Source: an uncultured Alistipes sp. (GTDB taxonomy: Bacteria > Bacteroidota > Bacteroidia > Bacteroidales > Rikenellaceae). From it: a stretch of 47,995 nucleotides of DNA. Of this stretch, positions 19,701 through 27,962 are shown in pieces (position 1 is the first letter of the stretch; every line of letters starts with the position of its first letter). The DNA is taken from NCBI GenBank assembly GCA_944321205.1, contig CALUKK010000010.1:1-47995 (forward strand). Reading direction: 5' to 3'. Under the pieces are notes generated by a model, which made no database searches, had not been told where the DNA came from, and saw nothing but the letters and a program-made list of their open reading frames with translations. A program made the translations under genes and the position numbers.

Positions 19701-20885
19701 TTCTCCCGTGGCGGGATTGTAGATCACTAATCCTTTGCTCTTGAGCCCGAGCCACAGCATCCCTTTGGCATCGGCATGGATGGCCGTGACATAACGGGTG
19801 TTGAGATCCCGGGCGATTTGCGAAAGCGGATCGTACCGGACCGTCCGGGACTCCTTGCGGTCGACCTTGCACAGACCTCCGCCGATCGTGGCAAGCCACA
19901 TGACGCCGTTTTCGTCCTGGTAGATGTCACTGATGTCGTTGTTGGGCAGGTTGCCCACCATCCCGTCGAACACGTAGTTCTCGAAGTGTCCCTGGTCGAA
20001 GGGCTTCTTCAAAATGCTCAGCCCGTAACGGCCTCCGACCCACAGGTCCCCCGAAACGGCATCCTGTCGGATCGTATATACGATATCCGAGGCGATGGCG
20101 TGGGGGGTGCCCGGTTTTGTGCGGAAGGTCGTATAGCGGGCCGTCCGGGGTGACTCGGGGTGGCGGATACACGTGAGTCCGCCGTCCCAGCTGCCGACCC
20201 AGAGGTTCCGGTCGGCATCTTCATAGAGAACATGGGCGAAGTCGCTGCAATTGCCCCTGGTATAGAATGCAAAGTCTCCCGATTCGAAATCGTAGCGGAA
20301 AAGTCCTTTCGTGATGACTCCGACCCACATGTCGCCATCCGAACCGATGATGATGTCCTTGATGTTTTCGAGCACTCCGTCTTTTACGATGTCGTGTTTG
20401 GTCAGGGTCCAGGAGTCTCGGTCGCAGGAATACAACCCGTAATTGGTGGCCAGCCAGATGGTGTCGCCGCGAGGAATGATCTTGTTGATCGTGACGTTGC
20501 GGAAGAGCTCCTGCGGGGGGTTGTGGATCGTCAGGGTCGATTTGTCCAGATAGCTCAGCCCGTTGTCGGTCCCGACATAGAGGTATTTGTCGTCATCGGC
20601 AACGGTGCTGATGAAGTTGCTCTTCAGGGGTTGGGGATTCTCCATTTCGCAGCGGAAAGCCTTGAATCCGTATCCGTCGTAACGGATCAGCCCGTTCTGG
20701 GATGCCAGCCAGAGAAGACCTTCCCGATCCTTGTGTATGCGTCGCACTTCGTTGGAGGACAATCCGCGCGAATAGCCATAGACCTCGAAGTAGAGCGAGT
20801 CGCGGGTTGGCCGGGTATCCGGAATCTGCCCCGGACAGGAATATAGCGGAAACAGGAATGCAACGAACAGGATAAAGGCTCTCAT
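16791..20885 (-). CDS. Hybrid two-component system sensor/AraC-type regulator (HTCS)
   Basis: A 1364-residue one-protein two-component system of the kind that controls PULs: it senses an oligosaccharide in the periplasm and activates transcription in the cytoplasm. After a signal peptide come repeated two-component propeller units (IHKDREGLLWLASQNGLIRY, DRSNNIWVGTQGGGLSRYD, DRFGNIWMCS), a Y_Y_Y domain (about 700-785, KGDYTFQVKSAG) and a membrane helix near 795-815. The histidine kinase has FFTNISHEFLTPL with His855, the N box NLLSNAFKYN and GMGI/GTGIGMAL. The receiver has VTDWMMPEMDG with Asp1147, and a C-terminal AraC helix-turn-helix follows (SKSTLYRKIKSLTGMS, ISEIAYMVGFGQPKYF). It is divergent from the beta-helix/SusCD operon, its probable target. 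Confidence 0.96.
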   Translation of the reverse strand: MRAFILFVAFLFPLYSCPGQIPDTRPTRDSLYFEVYGYSRGLSSNEVRRIHKDREGLLWLASQNGLIRYDGYGFKAFRCEMENPQPLKSNFISTVADDDKYLYVGTDNGLSYLDKSTLTIHNPPQELFRNVTINKIIPRGDTIWLATNYGLYSCDRDSWTLTKHDIVKDGVLENIKDIIIGSDGDMWVGVITKGLFRYDFESGDFAFYTRGNCSDFAHVLYEDADRNLWVGSWDGGLTCIRHPESPRTARYTTFRTKPGTPHAIASDIVYTIRQDAVSGDLWVGGRYGLSILKKPFDQGHFENYVFDGMVGNLPNNDISDIYQDENGVMWLATIGGGLCKVDRKESRTVRYDPLSQIARDLNTRYVTAIHADAKGMLWLGLKSKGLVIYNPATGEYTPSAAISALRNIPSTAKIISICSFKAGEELLLAAEMGDLYHVVLRNGIPVSSRRIRAGANSFVGYNYVNAIFQDRQKRIWVSHGPEITLLDENLHVLTDKILGRKGFRAFVRSLAQSREGDIFAGSSTEGVLRIRINGSDMQIRTYDTQNGKLNNNIIQSLFVDRSNNIWVGTQGGGLSRYDSATDTFIPVNDRYNIPYNDIFNIFQDRFGNIWMCSNNDIIRLGEADRASTMLYKSSGSTLGNSFVTNCLTTISDSIHVIGGMNGLNLIKPLKDPDISHTPPLVISDIRIGYNSIYEHTEQQDRFRYADNRLTLNHRHKDFSIEFASLSYETYHNDQYAYRLLGYETGWNYIGTTQRIASYTNLKKGDYTFQVKSAGANGIWMQTPVELEIRILPSPFETWYAKVIYTLLALTGLYALYRIAANKMRMRRRLLIAELEKRKNEELTRSKLHFFTNISHEFLTPLTIIGCSAESIATTDESLRNTVSIIKNNATRLQNLIRQVLDFNKAESGKLELHVAEGNLSEMVRSICENDFSVLARQRNILLSCDIQGTVKGWYDADKVDKILTNLLSNAFKYNFDNSYVAVSLREDYDENHRYAVLSVKDGGMGIEPDKLDKIFEKYYSMDYRKDTKSKGTGIGMALVKALVDLHKGSVQVESTLGTGTTFVVTIPINERSYTEAERLSKSFTPQEMPACNRPNEQKRILIVEDNAELRHVIALQLARLYTVDTASNGVEAQQKLADHAYDLIVTDWMMPEMDGTELCRYVKTNIEYSHIPVIMLTAKSSIEDKITSYDLGADAFISKPFEVSLLVSRIENLMKGKERLIRNYAQSEDSVQLKSITYTSLDERFIGNAVKIVEENISNEEFSLDDFVDVMNVSKSTLYRKIKSLTGMSTNEFIKDIRLKHACRIMQGKRMSISEIAYMVGFGQPKYFTYCFKKKYGILPSEYMDRHVGKGSDDGESASQQAGR

Positions 20886-21344
20886 GTGGATCTCTTGTTA
20901 AACGAAATGGTACAGGAATCGGTCGTTTCCTCGGAAGAGGGGATCGATCTTGCGGATTGGGGGAGAGGATGGAACTGGAAACGCCTTGACGAATATAGGC
21001 AGAAAACGGCAGAACTCCAAATTTACGGGCCGGAAAAGAGCCTGGCGATACGCGAAACGTTCTCTTGAATGCATCGGACCGGTTTGTTGTCAGCTGTGCA
21101 CAATGGGCTTTGGCAGAGGGCTTGAAGCGGGTTGCAAGGATGGACTGTGATCCCCTTGTGAATCGTGTTTCTCCAGGAATGACACTTCTGTGTCCGGGCT
21201 TTGTGCAATGATGTAATTTCGGCCCTAATTGAAAAAATAGCGGACCGGGGGTTCTGTCAACTTGCCTAATTTTGTTAACGGAGAAGGGCGAGGATGCCCG
21301 AAATACGCCTTTTTATAAAACTACCGAACCTAAACCGATCGCCT
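20886..21344. promoter_or_regulatory. Divergent regulatory region between HTCS and PUL operon
   Basis: A 459-base region without a convincing gene. Minus strand TAAATTTG (21025-21018) is a candidate -7 for the regulator, giving a leader of about 125 bases. Plus strand TAATTTTG (21267-21274) is a candidate -7 for the operon, about 70 bases before the beta-helix start. Neither has a clear TTTG at -33, as expected for activator-dependent promoters. The inverted repeat GACACTTCTGTGTC (21181-21194) lies about 73 bases upstream of the operon -7 and could be a regulator site; this is speculative. Confidence 0.5.
21267..21274 (+). promoter_or_regulatory. Predicted -7 element of PUL operon
   Basis: TAATTTTG matches TAnnTTTG. 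It lies 71 bases before the preferred start of the beta-helix gene, and no -33 TTTG is seen at 19-21 bases. Confidence 0.5.
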
Positions 21345-22988
21345 ATGAGAATCTTTAAACTCCTGTTGATATTCGTATGGTTCGCGACGTGCGAATGTTC
21401 CAAGGGCTCGGATCAGAGGGCCCGGCCCGTCGATCCCGAACAGACCGTCTACTATTTCGACTCCCGTCGTGGCGATGACCGCAATGAGGGGTCGCGTCCC
21501 GACGCTCCCTACCGGAGCCTGCACATGCTTACCTATGCCCGTATCAAACCCGGCGATGTGATCTATCTTGCTGCCGGAAGCCAGTTCCGGGGCAATATCG
21601 ACTGGACGAATGTCTCGGGAACGGCGGAAAATCCCGTGACCGTCACCTCCTATGGAGACTCCGACGAGTTGCCGTGTATCGATGCCCGGGGCCTTGCCGC
21701 GGGAATCTGCCTGCAGAACTGCAGCCATCTGCGGATCTCGAATCTGCGGATCGTGGCCGACGGCTCCGGCGGGGTGAGCCATGATACGGCCCGGGATCTG
21801 GGGCAGCGTTGCGGTCTGATCTGTCGGGTGACGGCGCCCGGTTCCTATACCGATATCCGGGTGGAGAATCTCCAGGTGGAGAAGATCTTCATCGAGGAGC
21901 CCGGCTATGAGCGGGATCCCGACGACGTGAATTCGGCCAACGGAACCGAACAGTACGGCTACGGAATCCGCTTTGTGAACAATACGGTGGAGGGCGCACA
22001 ACTTTCGGGGATTGTTGTTCGCAACTGCCAGGTTCGCGACGTCTCCCATACGGGCATTCAGTTCTCGGGCCGCAAGTACAGCATTACGGATTCGGAGGTC
22101 AGCGGTTGTACGGTCGAGCGGTCCGGCGGCCCGGGGATGCAGATGTCCGGCGTGCGCAACATCCACATCCATCACAACCGCATCGATCGCAGCGGCTATC
22201 CCGAGGAGAGCCGCAACTGGAAACGCGGAAGCGGCTACTGGTGCTGGGGTTCGGACCGTATCCTGTTCGAATACAACCGGATGACCAATGCCTACGGTCC
22301 GCACGATTCGGCCGGGGCGCATATCGACTACAACTGTTCGAACGTTGTCTACCAGTATAATTTCAGTGCCAACAACGCCGGAGGATTCTGCGAGATCCTG
22401 GGCAACAACCACAATTGCTGTTATCGCTACAACGTGAGCGTGAACGATGGCCAGCGGGTCAAACAGACCAAGGGCCAGTGGGGTTTCACGGTGATGATCT
22501 CGGGCTATACCGGCAGCAAGAGCGTCGGACCGTTCAACTGCTATGTCTACAACAATACGATCTATACCGATACGGACAAGCAGTCGGTGATCACGCTGAC
22601 GAAGACCGCCGAAGGGTTGTGTCTGGTCAACAATCTCTTTTGTATCAAGGGCTCCTCGCAGCTCTTCAAGAACAAGGATACGGGTCCGATCACGCGGGCG
22701 TTGATGAAGAACAACCTCTTCTATGCCGCCACCAGTTGGCCGGCAGATTCCTTTTTGAGCGATACGTCGCCCCTCTATGGAGATCCGGACTTTGCGAATC
22801 CCGGGGGCTGGGAGATCGCGGATTATCTTCCCGGGAACGAAACGCTGATCAGGGATCGGGGCATCGTCCTCGAGCCGTTGCCCGAAGATACCGTTGGTCT
22901 GGAGATCGGCCTCCAGGTCGAGACCGACATTCTGGGCAATCCCGTCGACGGACAGCCCGATATCGGAGCGATCGAACTTCGGAACTGA
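21345..22988 (+). CDS. Secreted right-handed parallel beta-helix protein
   Basis: A 547-residue exported protein with the pectate-lyase-like beta-helix fold. After a hydrophobic leader (MRIFKLLLIFVWFATCEC, possibly a non-classical lipobox) comes TVYYFDSRRGDDRNEGSRP and PYRSLHMLTYARIKPGD, a start usual in Bacteroidales beta-helix enzymes. Repeated rungs such as VVRNCQVRDVSHTGIQFSG, VSGCTVERSGGPGMQMSG and IHHNRIDRSG follow, and the end GNPVDGQPDIGAIEL is typical. The family includes polysaccharide lyases and some glycoside hydrolases; I cannot assign a catalytic site. As first gene of the SusCD operon it is probably the initial depolymerase or a glycan-binding partner. The in-frame ATG at 21294 is less likely than 21345, where the signal peptide begins. 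Confidence 0.85.
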   Translation: MRIFKLLLIFVWFATCECSKGSDQRARPVDPEQTVYYFDSRRGDDRNEGSRPDAPYRSLHMLTYARIKPGDVIYLAAGSQFRGNIDWTNVSGTAENPVTVTSYGDSDELPCIDARGLAAGICLQNCSHLRISNLRIVADGSGGVSHDTARDLGQRCGLICRVTAPGSYTDIRVENLQVEKIFIEEPGYERDPDDVNSANGTEQYGYGIRFVNNTVEGAQLSGIVVRNCQVRDVSHTGIQFSGRKYSITDSEVSGCTVERSGGPGMQMSGVRNIHIHHNRIDRSGYPEESRNWKRGSGYWCWGSDRILFEYNRMTNAYGPHDSAGAHIDYNCSNVVYQYNFSANNAGGFCEILGNNHNCCYRYNVSVNDGQRVKQTKGQWGFTVMISGYTGSKSVGPFNCYVYNNTIYTDTDKQSVITLTKTAEGLCLVNNLFCIKGSSQLFKNKDTGPITRALMKNNLFYAATSWPADSFLSDTSPLYGDPDFANPGGWEIADYLPGNETLIRDRGIVLEPLPEDTVGLEIGLQVETDILGNPVDGQPDIGAIELRN

Positions 22989-23039
22989 TTCTGATTCCAT
23001 CCCAAAACCATTAGTGCTAACCTATTTAACTTATTGACA

Positions 23040-26000
23040 ATGAATTTATTCAGTACACGTTGCATTTTGTCGGTGCTTCTGAGTTTGTGGTTCACCGTCT
23101 GGGCAGCGACGTGGTCCGACCTTTCGGCCCAGAATCCGGGCGGCACCGTCAAGGGTGTGGTTACGGATTCGGATGGCTTCGCGATTGTCGGGGCCACAGT
23201 CCTTCAGGAAGGTACGACAAACGGTGTGATTACGGGATCTGACGGAAGTTTTTCCATTCGGATGAACTCCGGGGCTCAGGTTTTGCAGATCTCCTGCCTG
23301 GGTTACAAGACGCTTACGCTGCCCGTTGGGAAGGCCACGTCGCAGATCGAGGCCGTATTGGAGACGGAGGCCGTGGCCGTTGAGGAGGTCTCCGTGGTGG
23401 CATACGGTGTCCAGAAGAAGGAGACCATCACGGGAGCCATCTCGTCGGTGGGTACCGAGCAGTTGCTGACCTCGCCCAACCCCAGTGTGGCCAACTCGCT
23501 GGCCGGACAGTTGACCGGAGTCTCCACGGTTCAGACGAGCGGCCAGCCCGGTATGGAGGATCCGGAGATTTATGTCCGCGGTACCGGAACGTTGAACGAT
23601 TCGTCGCCGCTCGTATTGGTGGACGGTGTCGAGATGTCGTTCTTCCAGATGGACCCGAACGAGATTGAAAGCATCACCGTATTGAAGGATGCTTCGGCTA
23701 CGGCCGTCTTCGGAGTCCGGGGAGCCAACGGCGTGATTCTGGTCACGACGCGCCGCGGCAGCGAAGGCCCTGCCCGGATTTCGTTGACCTCGACGGCCGG
23801 AATCACCCGGCCCACCCGCCTGTTGCAGATGGCCAATAGCTATGAAACGGCCCTGCGATACAACGAACTCGAACTCAACGACGGCAAGACGCTCGATCAG
23901 CTCTCCTTCACGCCGTCGGTCATCGAGGCGTTCCGTACGCACAGCAATCCGATCATGTATCCCGATACGGATTGGGCCGACTATCTCTACAAGGATATCT
24001 CGTGGCAGACCCAACACAACATCAACGTCTCGGGCGGAACGTCGCGGGTCAAGTATTTCGCCTCGCTGGGCGTTCTCTACCAGGACGGTATCATGAAGGA
24101 GCTTCCGGGGCTTGATTACGACGGGAACTATACCTACAGCCGGTACAATTTCAGAACGAATCTCGATATCGATGTCACGAAGACCACGAAGATCAAGCTC
24201 TCGCTGGGCGGAGTCGTGGGCATCACATCGCAACCCATCGCCGGAGTGCATGGCACCTGGACGGCTCTGGCCCAGGCCCAGCCCTTCTCCAGTGCCGGCA
24301 TTGTCGACGGACGCGAGCTTCGCAACGACGACCGCTATTTCGGGAATATCAAGCTCATCTCGGGACTCGATGCATTCTATGGACACGGCTTCTCGAAGAA
24401 GACGCTCAATACGATGAACATGAACCTCGAGGTGGCGCAAAGTCTGGATTTCATCACCAAGGGGCTGTCGTTTACGGTGAAGGGGGCCTACAATACCTCG
24501 TATACCTTTACGAAGAACCGTTCGACCTCCGTGGAGATCTGGACGCCGCATTTCGTCTCGTCGATCAACGGTTCGGGGCTGAATCCCGGGGATCCGGGTT
24601 TTGACGATACGGTGGTCTACCGGATCAGCGGCAAGGATGCCGTGTTGTCGTACGGCGAGGGGAACGCCAAGAACCGGGACTGGTACATGGAGGCGGCCCT
24701 GCGCTATGCCCGTAAATTCGACGGCAGGCACAACGTCACGGCGCTGCTTCTTTACAATCAGAGCAAGACCTACTACCCGAAGCAGTTCACGGCACAGCCT
24801 TCGGCCTATGTCGGGCTGGTGGGACGTGTGACCTACGATTACATGACCCGGTACATGGTCGAGTTCAATGCCGGTTACAACGGGTCGGAAAACTTCCCTC
24901 CCGGAAAACGTTACGGTTTTTTCCCGGCCGTTTCGGCGGGCTGGATCATCACCGAGGAGGATTTCATGAAGGGGCAGAAGGTCTTCGACTACCTCAAGAT
25001 CCGGGCCACCTATGGTATGGTCGGAAACGACAAGATGGTCGAAGGGAACAATGTCGTCAACCGCTACCTCTATTTGCCGAGTTCGTATACGCTCAAGCAG
25101 AACGGCTACAACTTCGGAATGGATACGCCCCAGAATGCCTACAAGGCGGTTGAGGGACGCATCGGCAATCCGGATGTGACGTGGGAGACGGCCATCAAGC
25201 AGAATTACGGCATCGAGATGAGTTTCCTGAAGAATCGGCTGCGGGTCCAGGTCGACTATTTCCGGGAGTTCCGCAAGGACATCCTCATCAAGCGCAATAC
25301 GATCCCCGCGGTAGTCAGCCTGGGTGCCAGTCTGATGCCGGTGGTCAATCTGGGAGAGGTGCAGAACAACGGATTCGAGGCCGAGGTCAAGTGGAACCAC
25401 ACGGTCAACAAGTTCAACTACTGGATCTCGGCGAATACGACTTTCGCCCGCAACAAGGTCCTCTTCATGGATGAGGTGGAGCCCAACGAGCCCTATATGG
25501 CCAAAACGGGACGACAGATGGGCTTCCTGCTCGGTTACAAGGCGGAGGGTTTCTACCGGGAATCGGATTTCAAGGAGGATGGTTCGCTGATCGACGGCCT
25601 GCCCGATCCGGGAGTTCCGGTCTATGCGGGCGACGTGAAGTATTCGGATTTGAACGGCGACCAGGTGATCGATGCCGATGACCAGACCTTCATCGGTTAT
25701 CCGACGCGTCCCGAATGGACCTTCGGTCTGAACTATGGAATCCGTTACAAGGGTTTTGATCTGACGATGAACTGGGTGGGCGTAACCAACCGTTCGGTCA
25801 TGCTCACCGATCAATACCGCTATCCCTTCGGATCAACGGCCAACCGGGCGCTTATCCAGTATATGAGCGAGGAGCGTTGGACGCCGGATCGGGCCGATGT
25901 GGCGACCATGCCCCGTCTTTCGAGCAACAGTGCCGCACACAACTACGGCAAGAACTCTTCGCTGTGGGTGCGCGACGGCTCCTACCTTCGACTCAAGACC

Positions 26001-26201
26001 GTGCGCCTGGGTTATACGATCAACAAGGGCCGCGTGCTGGATTTCCTGGGGATCCGCAGTCTGAACGTCTATGTGAGCGGTTACAATCTGCTGACCTTCG
26101 ATCGGTTGAAGTATCTGGATCCGGAGTCTTCGCCGACCAACAGCGGAACGGCCTACCCGATTACGCAGACCTACAATTTGGGTGTCAACATTAATTTCTA
26201 A
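23040..26201 (+). CDS. SusC-like TonB-dependent outer membrane transporter 1
   Basis: A 1053-residue outer membrane importer that takes up oligosaccharides with energy from TonB. The signal peptide is followed by a carboxypeptidase-regulatory-like domain (about residues 35-110, GVVTDSDGFAIVGATV, SCLGYKTLTLPV), the linker EEVSVVAYGVQKKETITGAI and a plug with IYVRGTGTLNDSSPLVLVDG and IESITVLKDASATAVFG. A long barrel ends in YNLGVNINF with the usual terminal Phe. The SusD partner begins 11 bases later. An in-frame TTG at 23034 precedes the ATG; the ATG is chosen. Confidence 0.97.
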   Translation: MNLFSTRCILSVLLSLWFTVWAATWSDLSAQNPGGTVKGVVTDSDGFAIVGATVLQEGTTNGVITGSDGSFSIRMNSGAQVLQISCLGYKTLTLPVGKATSQIEAVLETEAVAVEEVSVVAYGVQKKETITGAISSVGTEQLLTSPNPSVANSLAGQLTGVSTVQTSGQPGMEDPEIYVRGTGTLNDSSPLVLVDGVEMSFFQMDPNEIESITVLKDASATAVFGVRGANGVILVTTRRGSEGPARISLTSTAGITRPTRLLQMANSYETALRYNELELNDGKTLDQLSFTPSVIEAFRTHSNPIMYPDTDWADYLYKDISWQTQHNINVSGGTSRVKYFASLGVLYQDGIMKELPGLDYDGNYTYSRYNFRTNLDIDVTKTTKIKLSLGGVVGITSQPIAGVHGTWTALAQAQPFSSAGIVDGRELRNDDRYFGNIKLISGLDAFYGHGFSKKTLNTMNMNLEVAQSLDFITKGLSFTVKGAYNTSYTFTKNRSTSVEIWTPHFVSSINGSGLNPGDPGFDDTVVYRISGKDAVLSYGEGNAKNRDWYMEAALRYARKFDGRHNVTALLLYNQSKTYYPKQFTAQPSAYVGLVGRVTYDYMTRYMVEFNAGYNGSENFPPGKRYGFFPAVSAGWIITEEDFMKGQKVFDYLKIRATYGMVGNDKMVEGNNVVNRYLYLPSSYTLKQNGYNFGMDTPQNAYKAVEGRIGNPDVTWETAIKQNYGIEMSFLKNRLRVQVDYFREFRKDILIKRNTIPAVVSLGASLMPVVNLGEVQNNGFEAEVKWNHTVNKFNYWISANTTFARNKVLFMDEVEPNEPYMAKTGRQMGFLLGYKAEGFYRESDFKEDGSLIDGLPDPGVPVYAGDVKYSDLNGDQVIDADDQTFIGYPTRPEWTFGLNYGIRYKGFDLTMNWVGVTNRSVMLTDQYRYPFGSTANRALIQYMSEERWTPDRADVATMPRLSSNSAAHNYGKNSSLWVRDGSYLRLKTVRLGYTINKGRVLDFLGIRSLNVYVSGYNLLTFDRLKYLDPESSPTNSGTAYPITQTYNLGVNINF

Positions 26202-26212
26202 ATTCCGGTTTT

Positions 26213-27961
26213 ATGTTCAATAGAATAAAATATCTGTTTATCCTTTTGGCGGTGGCTCTCTCGGCATCCTGCGAGGAGTTGCGCTTCGGAGACGATTTCC
26301 TGGAGATGCCGGCCGGAAACGAAGACAATCTGGATGTGGTCTTCTCCAGTGCGGAGAATGCCGAACAGGCGCTTGTCACGGCCTATGCCACCTTGCCCGA
26401 CATGATGGCTACGAAACTGAGCTATGATTTTCTCGAATCGCTGACCGATCTGAACAACGGCTCGATGGGGTGGGGACCGATGCGTTCGACCTACTATCCG
26501 GGACAGTTGAACTCCTCTACGGCGGAGGGTAATCTGCATTACCGCTATTCGACGGGAGGCTGGCCGGGAATCCGAGCTGCCTGGGTCTTCATCGAGAATG
26601 TCGATCGGGTCCCCGACATGACGGACATAAACAAGGAGATCCGCAAGGCGGAGGCCAAGGTGATCATTGCCATCCACTATCTTGACATGTTCCGTTGTTT
26701 CGGCGGCGTACCCTGGATCGATCACAGTTACAAACCCGGAGAGGACATGTCGCACCTTCCGCGCATGACCGTCGAGGAGACTGTCAGCCGGATCGTCACG
26801 CTGCTCGACGAGGCTGCGGCCGTCTTGCCCTGGTCGGTGGATGCCGCCAACGACGGACGGATGACCAAGGCTGCGGCGCTGGGTCTCAAGGTCCGGACGC
26901 TGCTCTTTGCCGCCAGTCCGATCTTTAACGACGATGTCCCCTATCTGGACGGAGAGGCTGCCGCCGCCCATCTGGTATGGTACGGCAACAAGAGCATGGA
27001 GCGTTGGGATGCCGTGGTGACGGCCTGCGAGGAGTTCCTGCGCGAACTGGAACTCAATGGCTGGTATGCGATGGTCGACACGGGCAATCCCCGGGAGGAT
27101 TTCCGCAAGGCCTATTTCGAACGCTATAACGGAGAGGTGCTGGTTTCGACGCGTCGCAGAACCAAATATCCCGGACTTTGGAGCGAAAAGAACAGTTTCA
27201 TGGAGACACCGCTCTACGGGACGGGCAATACGACGCTGGATTATGTGGACATGTTCCCGATGAAGGACGGAACGGATTTCGACTGGGACAATCCCGAACA
27301 TGCCGCACACCCCTTCTTCGATGCTTCGGGAGCCGAGGTGCGGGACCCGCGGCTTTATGAGACGACGAACGTCAACGGCGATGCCTGGCAGGGTCGGACC
27401 GTCGAATCGTGGATCGGAGGTCGGGAGCGTCCGAACGAAGTGTATGAAAAGCAGCTGTTCGCCTCGGGTTTTGCCATCCGGAAGTTCCGTCAGGATGTGA
27501 ACAGTTCGGCCGGACAGTTCTATTCGTGGCCCTATCTGCGTCTTCCGGAGATCTTTCTGAGCTATGCGGAGGCCCTCAACGAAGTGGGACGCACCTCCGA
27601 AGCCTACGAATACCTGAACCGTACGCGAAAACGGGTCGGTGTAACGCCGGTAGCAAGCGGACTGAGCACGGATGAATTCCGCGAGGCGGTCTTGCGGGAG
27701 CGGGCCCTGGAGTTCGGCTACGAGGAGGTTCGCTTCTATGATCTGGTTCGCTGGAAGCGTGATGACCTCTTCCGGAAGAAGCTGCACGGTCTCAACATCC
27801 GCTCTGCCGACAAAGGGGTGACGTTGACCTATGAACGGTTCGAAATCCCCATGAGCCGGGCCTGGCAGGGAGACGGCTGGAATCCGAAGTGGTATTTTCT
27901 GCCTCTGCCCATCGCCGAAGTCAATAAAAAATATGGATTGATACAAAACCCCGGATGGTAA
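26213..27961 (+). CDS. SusD-like surface glycan-binding lipoprotein 1
   Basis: A 582-residue lipoprotein that caps SusC1 and captures glycans at the cell surface (RagB/SusD family). The lipobox SASC puts the acylated cysteine at residue 20. The N-terminal tetratricopeptide-like helices include NAEQALVTAYATLPD and KAEAKVIIAIHYLDMFRCFGGVPW; the C-terminal SusD segments include RLPEIFLSYAEALNEVGR and VLRERALEFGYEEVRFYDLVRWKR, ending in a typical FLPLPIAEVNKKYGLIQNPGW. It follows SusC1 by 11 bases, and SusC2 starts one base after its stop, so the pairs are tightly coupled. Confidence 0.97.
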   Translation: MFNRIKYLFILLAVALSASCEELRFGDDFLEMPAGNEDNLDVVFSSAENAEQALVTAYATLPDMMATKLSYDFLESLTDLNNGSMGWGPMRSTYYPGQLNSSTAEGNLHYRYSTGGWPGIRAAWVFIENVDRVPDMTDINKEIRKAEAKVIIAIHYLDMFRCFGGVPWIDHSYKPGEDMSHLPRMTVEETVSRIVTLLDEAAAVLPWSVDAANDGRMTKAAALGLKVRTLLFAASPIFNDDVPYLDGEAAAAHLVWYGNKSMERWDAVVTACEEFLRELELNGWYAMVDTGNPREDFRKAYFERYNGEVLVSTRRRTKYPGLWSEKNSFMETPLYGTGNTTLDYVDMFPMKDGTDFDWDNPEHAAHPFFDASGAEVRDPRLYETTNVNGDAWQGRTVESWIGGRERPNEVYEKQLFASGFAIRKFRQDVNSSAGQFYSWPYLRLPEIFLSYAEALNEVGRTSEAYEYLNRTRKRVGVTPVASGLSTDEFREAVLRERALEFGYEEVRFYDLVRWKRDDLFRKKLHGLNIRSADKGVTLTYERFEIPMSRAWQGDGWNPKWYFLPLPIAEVNKKYGLIQNPGW

Positions 27962-27962
27962 A

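Noticed and set aside
16845..19730. A 961-codon plus-strand open frame opposite the HTCS gene
   Set aside because: The minus strand encodes a complete, motif-rich HTCS; the plus frame has no recognisable features.
20886..21068. A 60-codon plus-strand frame in the HTCS/PUL intergenic region
   Set aside because: It starts at GTG next to the regulator start codon, overlaps the predicted regulator promoter and resembles nothing known.
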